Assembly: GCA_027574665.1 (NCBI GenBank)
Contig: CM050666.1
Span: 7,502,001 to 7,566,000, forward strand
Direction of reading: 5' to 3'
DNA: 64,000 nucleotides
Source of the DNA: Rhynochetos jubatus
Lineage: Eukaryota; Chordata; Aves; Eurypygiformes; Rhynochetidae
The position numbers and the translations under genes were made by a program. Shown here piece after piece: positions 59,201 through 64,000 of this stretch. Within the stretch, counting starts at the first letter, position 1. Each line of letters opens with the position of its first letter. Below the pieces are notes generated by a model. It searched no databases. It was given only the letters and a program-made list of their open reading frames with translations, and was not told where the DNA came from.

Positions 59201-62200
59201 CATCACCACCACCAGTAATGACAACAAAAGCCCCCAAAAGCTCTGAAAAATCACAGTGATTTATATTTCTTGTATCTCAGTATCATTTTTAAGAACACCT
59301 CCTTGTCTGTTGTCTGCAAAAAGATAGAAAAAACGTACTCCCAGTTCAGAGGAGCCCTGGCTCAGAAAAGGCTCAGACGCATTTGTAGTTAAAAAACCAA
59401 ACCCCAGACCTCAAGAATATGTAGATGTCTCACTGGGGCCACAGTCTTCTATCACTGAATTTGGTGTGCAGAATTTCACTCCTTTCCATTTAAAACAGGA
59501 TCACAGAAGGCTTTGGTCAAAAGGCATTAGAGATGGTCTTTTTTCCAGACTCAGGTAGTTTCCTAGTCATTCAAGGCACAGTTTTCAGAGCAATGAACCT
59601 GCTCAAATATTCTTGTGCATGTGAGGAATGAAGCAAGACTGAGGCGCTCCACTGCCTCCACCATATCCATGACACTGAGACACAGCACATGCAAAGACAT
59701 GAAAAATACAGGGCACAAATCACAGAATACAGTAATGCTGCAAGCAGATGCCACACATCAAAGCTTTGCAAGCTAAGAGCTGATAGCGTCTTGGTAAGCA
59801 ATACTGCCCAAGGAGCTGGATAACCGGGAGCTGCTGTGCCCAGCCTGGGGCACTCCGTGATCCCGTGGGCATGAAGATTGTGCAGAACGCACCGACTGTT
59901 CCAGGAGCTGTGCTGCTCTCACTACAAAGCAGGAGAAACTTAATTTTCTCTCAATTTCCACAAAGACTCTGGACATCACAGAAAATTAGATTGCTAAATT
60001 ACAGGAGAAGAGGAATCCCTTCACCCCTTCAAACAGTATAAAATCTACATATTCACTACAGATTTGATTCTCTTTAATATCACTAAATCTCTTCCTAAAA
60101 GTAATTGCTCAATGAATGCTAAATGTGTTATCTTAGCAACCTCTGGCAGGAGATGCTATTTGATTTCATCTCAGAGTTATAGATTGCAGCATATGAATAT
60201 TGTTTACCTTTTAAGAAGCAACACCAGTGAAGCAAAGAATCAATCAAAAACAGATCTAAGGAATCACTCATTTCACGTAGAGGATTTGTGGATGGATGAG
60301 AAGGCTAGACACCGAGCACCTGAACAGTGAACTAACAGTACTGCAGATAAAAACCAACAAACAGATTAGACGTGATGTATCAAATTAGATGCTGTTAAAG
60401 CATTAGCCTGCTGTGCATGTTATAACTAGGAAAAGACAGTGGCCTGCTTACTTATTTCTCCACCTTCCCAAGCAGTTGTACTGCACTGAGCAGACACTGC
60501 AGCAGTGAGCATGGGCAAGAATAAGACAAAATTAAATTGTTTCCTACATTGCTCTTTCCCACTAATTTCTGACGTTAAAAGTGCTGTGTCCAGCTGCTAC
60601 TGGATCTGGGTGAAACTGAAACATGACTTCTGCACCCTTCAATTTCAGATGAACTAACGTTTTTAGAGTACTTGAAGACCCCATTGGGAAGACAGCTTTC
60701 CTGTTGCTCACTGGCTCATCTGATCTTCCTTCTCCCCACATCCCAACAGAACCTACATCCAGGACTCTCCCAAGGCATGGTGAGGTGGGCTTTCATTGCC
60801 ACTAACCTTCCGTGCAGGAGCTGCAGTTGCAGGTCATTAGCCCATGCCTTATAAAGGTACTCCCATTCCAGAGCAGCAGAGGCATAGGGAGGAATGCAGG
60901 AACTGTGTTAACCCAGAATGTTCCCTATCCCCAGCCCCAGCAAGCAGGCAAACAGCAGAACTCAGAGGCAAGAACATGCACTTTAAACATTGCAGTGGAG
61001 CAGCACAAACTCTGTGAGGTGGGCTCAAGCAGAAAACAGGATGCAGCACCCTTGTTTTTCACACAGGAGTATCACTCACTTCAAAATAGATAAGAACAAC
61101 ACGTCAAGTTACTTGGGGAGGGGTCTGCCAAACTAGGGAAGGGAGAGGAAGCAACATGCGGGAAGAGCAGGATGTGCAGCTGATGTTACAGGTGTGGACA
61201 TGGAAAGGAGAAGGAGAATGGAAGATCATTTCGCATAGGATACCACATCAGCAAACTTAGAGTGGCCCTTGTTCAGTTTGTTACATTCCAATTAGTGCCA
61301 GGCAGAACTGCCCTCCCGGCTCCCTGAAGCAGCTCGTGCAGGACTCCCGCAGGAACAATATAGCTTTGCTTATGGATGCAAGCACCTGTTCAGTACCTCT
61401 GTGCGGCAACGTTTGGGCATTAGGTACATGGGCAATACATGCTCAACCGCTACCAGCTCCTGGCCCAAAAAGGAGAGAAGAAAAAGCATCAGATGATTTC
61501 CCCAGTCCCTTCTCTTTCCTGTTCTAGAGTAACAAGGAGAGCCCAACATGGCTAGGCCCTTCCCTACTGCACGGCAAAGAGCCCAGGGAAGTGGAATCTC
61601 CGTGGGTGAAAGGGTAGGGGCCCTGTGCGCATGAAAGCACTAACATCAGTGATTTCCAGTCAGTGCAAGGCTGCAGCAAAGCAGGAACACCTTGCTATAC
61701 AAGCTGAGACTACGAGCAGTAGAATGCAGATTAACCACTTGGTTGCCGCTTACCATGCCAGGTACATTGGGCTAAAGGCACCTCCATCCAGTGCTGCCCG
61801 ACGTGCCAGGTACATCCCATGATGTTCCATTGAAATCACAACAGGCCATCAATAGAACGTGGCTGCACGGATGCAGAATGGAGAACCAGCAGGGACGCTG
61901 TTAAATGCAATTAAAAAACTGCAATCAAAATTGAAACGTACATTTTAAAACGGCCACCTGCCTTAAATATGTAACTGCTAGAACAACCTCCCCTCCACCC
62001 ATCTCCCCAGAACTGCCGGACTGTGACGGAAACAGAGGAGAAGGCCTCTGCAAGTTTCTTGATGACTCTCTGGCCACCTCCATTCAGGACTCCCAACAGC
62101 ACTGAGCTTCAGGGGGACCAGTCCATATATATCCAAGAACAGCAGATCCCAGGATGTCTGCACCAGCTTGCTTCTGCCCAGAAATTCAGGCAACTCAATA

Positions 62201-64000
62201 TCACCATTTAGAAACGCCTCTACAGTGAGAAAAGCCTGGCACCAGAGCTTCATGGTCTCGCTCCCCACACAATACAGGCAGTGGAAGAAACACTTCAGTG
62301 TGGATCCTCTGTGTTGTCCCCATTTCCCTGACCCCCTTCCCAAGCCTTTGAAATCCTGCTCTTCCAGAGATGTTACGGCATTGAGCCAGGCTGGGGGCTT
62401 TGGCTTTTGTTACATTTGTGGTGCAAGACAGGAAAAGAAATTACTGTATGCCCTCTCCTGTTTATAATGATGCTTTACTAAAATTTAATACACAATCTTG
62501 GAGACTGGAGATCAAGTTGATTCATGGTGAACTGCAGCTGGTACAAGAGTTGCAAACCTGAAGATCTCTAATTCCACCCTTCCCTGCCCAAAGGAAAAAG
62601 TGACAACATCTCCTCCATTCAGGGAAAGGCACATCCCACAGATAGACAGCATGTCAAGCCTAGGGTATCCTCTGCAGTGCGTATCCTCCCTCCCCCAGAG
62701 TTCCTGTAATCAGCTCTGGCAGGGTTATCAAGGAGGATAGTCTCAGGGTAGTTGCTAAGCACAGGTCCCTCTCTAGAATTGGTGGTGCTGCCCCAGGGGA
62801 AAAAAACCAAATCAAAACAACAACACACCCCCCACCCCCACCCCCCTTAACAAAACAGAACAAGAATAAGCCTGAAGCCTTGTAGGGCTTTAAAATAGGT
62901 TTTTAGACCCTCATGTCGAAGTGAAACTTCTGCACAGCTCTTGTCACACTGATGGCTGCATGTCCCCAGCTGTGCTGCTGGGGATAGAAATCTTGCATTT
63001 AAAAAGTTACAAGAATAGTATCATTTTAACCTTAAAAGATAAAAGTCCAAAGGAAGAAGACTTGCAATAATTTATGTAGTTGGATGAGAGAGAACGTAAA
63101 GGAGGACACTGGCCTGGCAAACAGAAAGTGTCTTCATGAAAAGGACACTGAAGTAAGGAGAGAGTTCATCCTTCCTGGACATCTGCTGGGCTCAGGCCCA
63201 AGACAGTGTTCCCATCATTCCCACCTGCATTCCTACCCCTACAGTTCTGTAACTAAATCCCTTTCACACTGAACTAATAGGCCTTTTGTATTCAAATCGC
63301 CCTGTTTTGACAGCTATAGACTGAAGATTTTTAAATCTTGCCAATACAATGAAGAAGTGAAATGTAAGCAAGTGTTTGCTTACTGACCTGGGCTATGCTG
63401 AGCCAAGAGCATTTGCTGAACTAGTCTGAACAGACCACTGCCAGCACAAACAGGCCAACCCACATTTAAATAGCGTGCAACTTTAAGCATAGCAGGCCAG
63501 AGCCCCAGGGATTTGGAGCTGCCCCCTCTCCAAGAGAGCACACACTCTGTACTGCATACGAGCAACATAGGACTGGCTGCGTCTGCCAGCATCAGGGCTG
63601 CAAGACATTCGGCAATACCAGCAATACTCAGTTTAAGACAGACTGAATGCTGCATGAAGGTATTTCTTGAACAGGTTTTGATACACCAGCTCATATCCAG
63701 ATTTACACCCAGATTACAGAAATTTGCTACTGTGAAGCAAGCAGCCCTTCTCCATAGCTGTATTTCGCCTCTAGGGCAGAGATGAGCAGTGAACTGCTTA
63801 AAACAAAGGTGTTTCCTACTGTTAAACCATCACACTGCAGTCAGAAATGAAGCTTCCTGCCAATTCCTAATCAGAGCCCTTGTATATTATACATTTATTT
63901 TCGCTGCTGACACAAGGACCCTCAGACTACCCAAACTCTTTGGTGGGAGGTGAAGAGAAGAGGCATGGACGTTGCAGATCTTGTCAAGCAGAGCCAGGCA

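Larger units (their letters stand above)
55628..64000 (-). other. HIC2 intron 1 (partial)
   Basis: Stops in all frames, no CpG island, and no recognised exon or transposon between the acceptor and the window end. A first exon with a CpG-rich promoter is expected for HIC2 and is not visible, so it probably lies beyond 64000. A donor-like GAA|GTAAGT occurs on the minus strand at about 57888-57893 without a clear acceptor partner. The C-rich run at 62827-62846 is simple sequence. Confidence 0.6.

Noticed and set aside
1..64000. tRNA, rRNA, CRISPR array, prophage, operon or endogenous retrovirus
   Set aside because: Searched by eye on both strands. No cloverleaf, regular spacer array, LTR pair or viral gene fragment could be supported.

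Overview
The window is vertebrate nuclear DNA and most likely comes from a bird. Four retroelement fragments match the CR1 LINE family that dominates avian genomes (41701-41828, 35790-36050, 36385-36797, 39240-39385). One old MIR-type SINE is recognisable. The only unmistakable protein-coding gene is a HIC2 orthologue whose predicted protein reads like a bird or reptile version of human HIC2. I cannot name the species. There is no bacterial, phage, CRISPR or viral content.

Layout. From 1 to about 46.4 kb I recognise no gene. The DNA has many stop codons in all frames, with short simple repeats, one MIR, a cluster of CR1 fragments between 33 and 42 kb, and a CpG/G-rich patch at 25.37-25.85 kb. 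Several AT-rich blocks rich in homeodomain-type ATTA motifs look like conserved non-coding elements; this is judged by texture only, with no alignment. Two short stretches (31148-31252 and 40139-40303) have splice-like borders and an open frame and are flagged as weak exon candidates.

From about 46.4 to 64 kb the window is read as the HIC2 locus on the minus strand. The whole protein (570 residues) is encoded in one exon, 53879-55591. That exon continues 36 bases upstream as 5' UTR to a splice acceptor at 55628. The sequence from there to 64000 is read as part of intron 1; the first exon and promoter must lie outside the window. Downstream of the stop codon lies a long region interpreted as 3' UTR. 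It carries low-complexity A, T and GT-rich tracts, several possible poly(A) signals and three sense-orientation let-7 seed matches.

HIC2 is a BTB/POZ zinc-finger transcriptional repressor. The apparent gene-poor flank with possible conserved elements would fit a developmental regulator with distant enhancers. I found no evidence for a new multi-gene system. The most testable points are the let-7 sites, the 3' UTR extent, the intron 1 element with octamer and T-box motifs, and the CpG/G4 patch.
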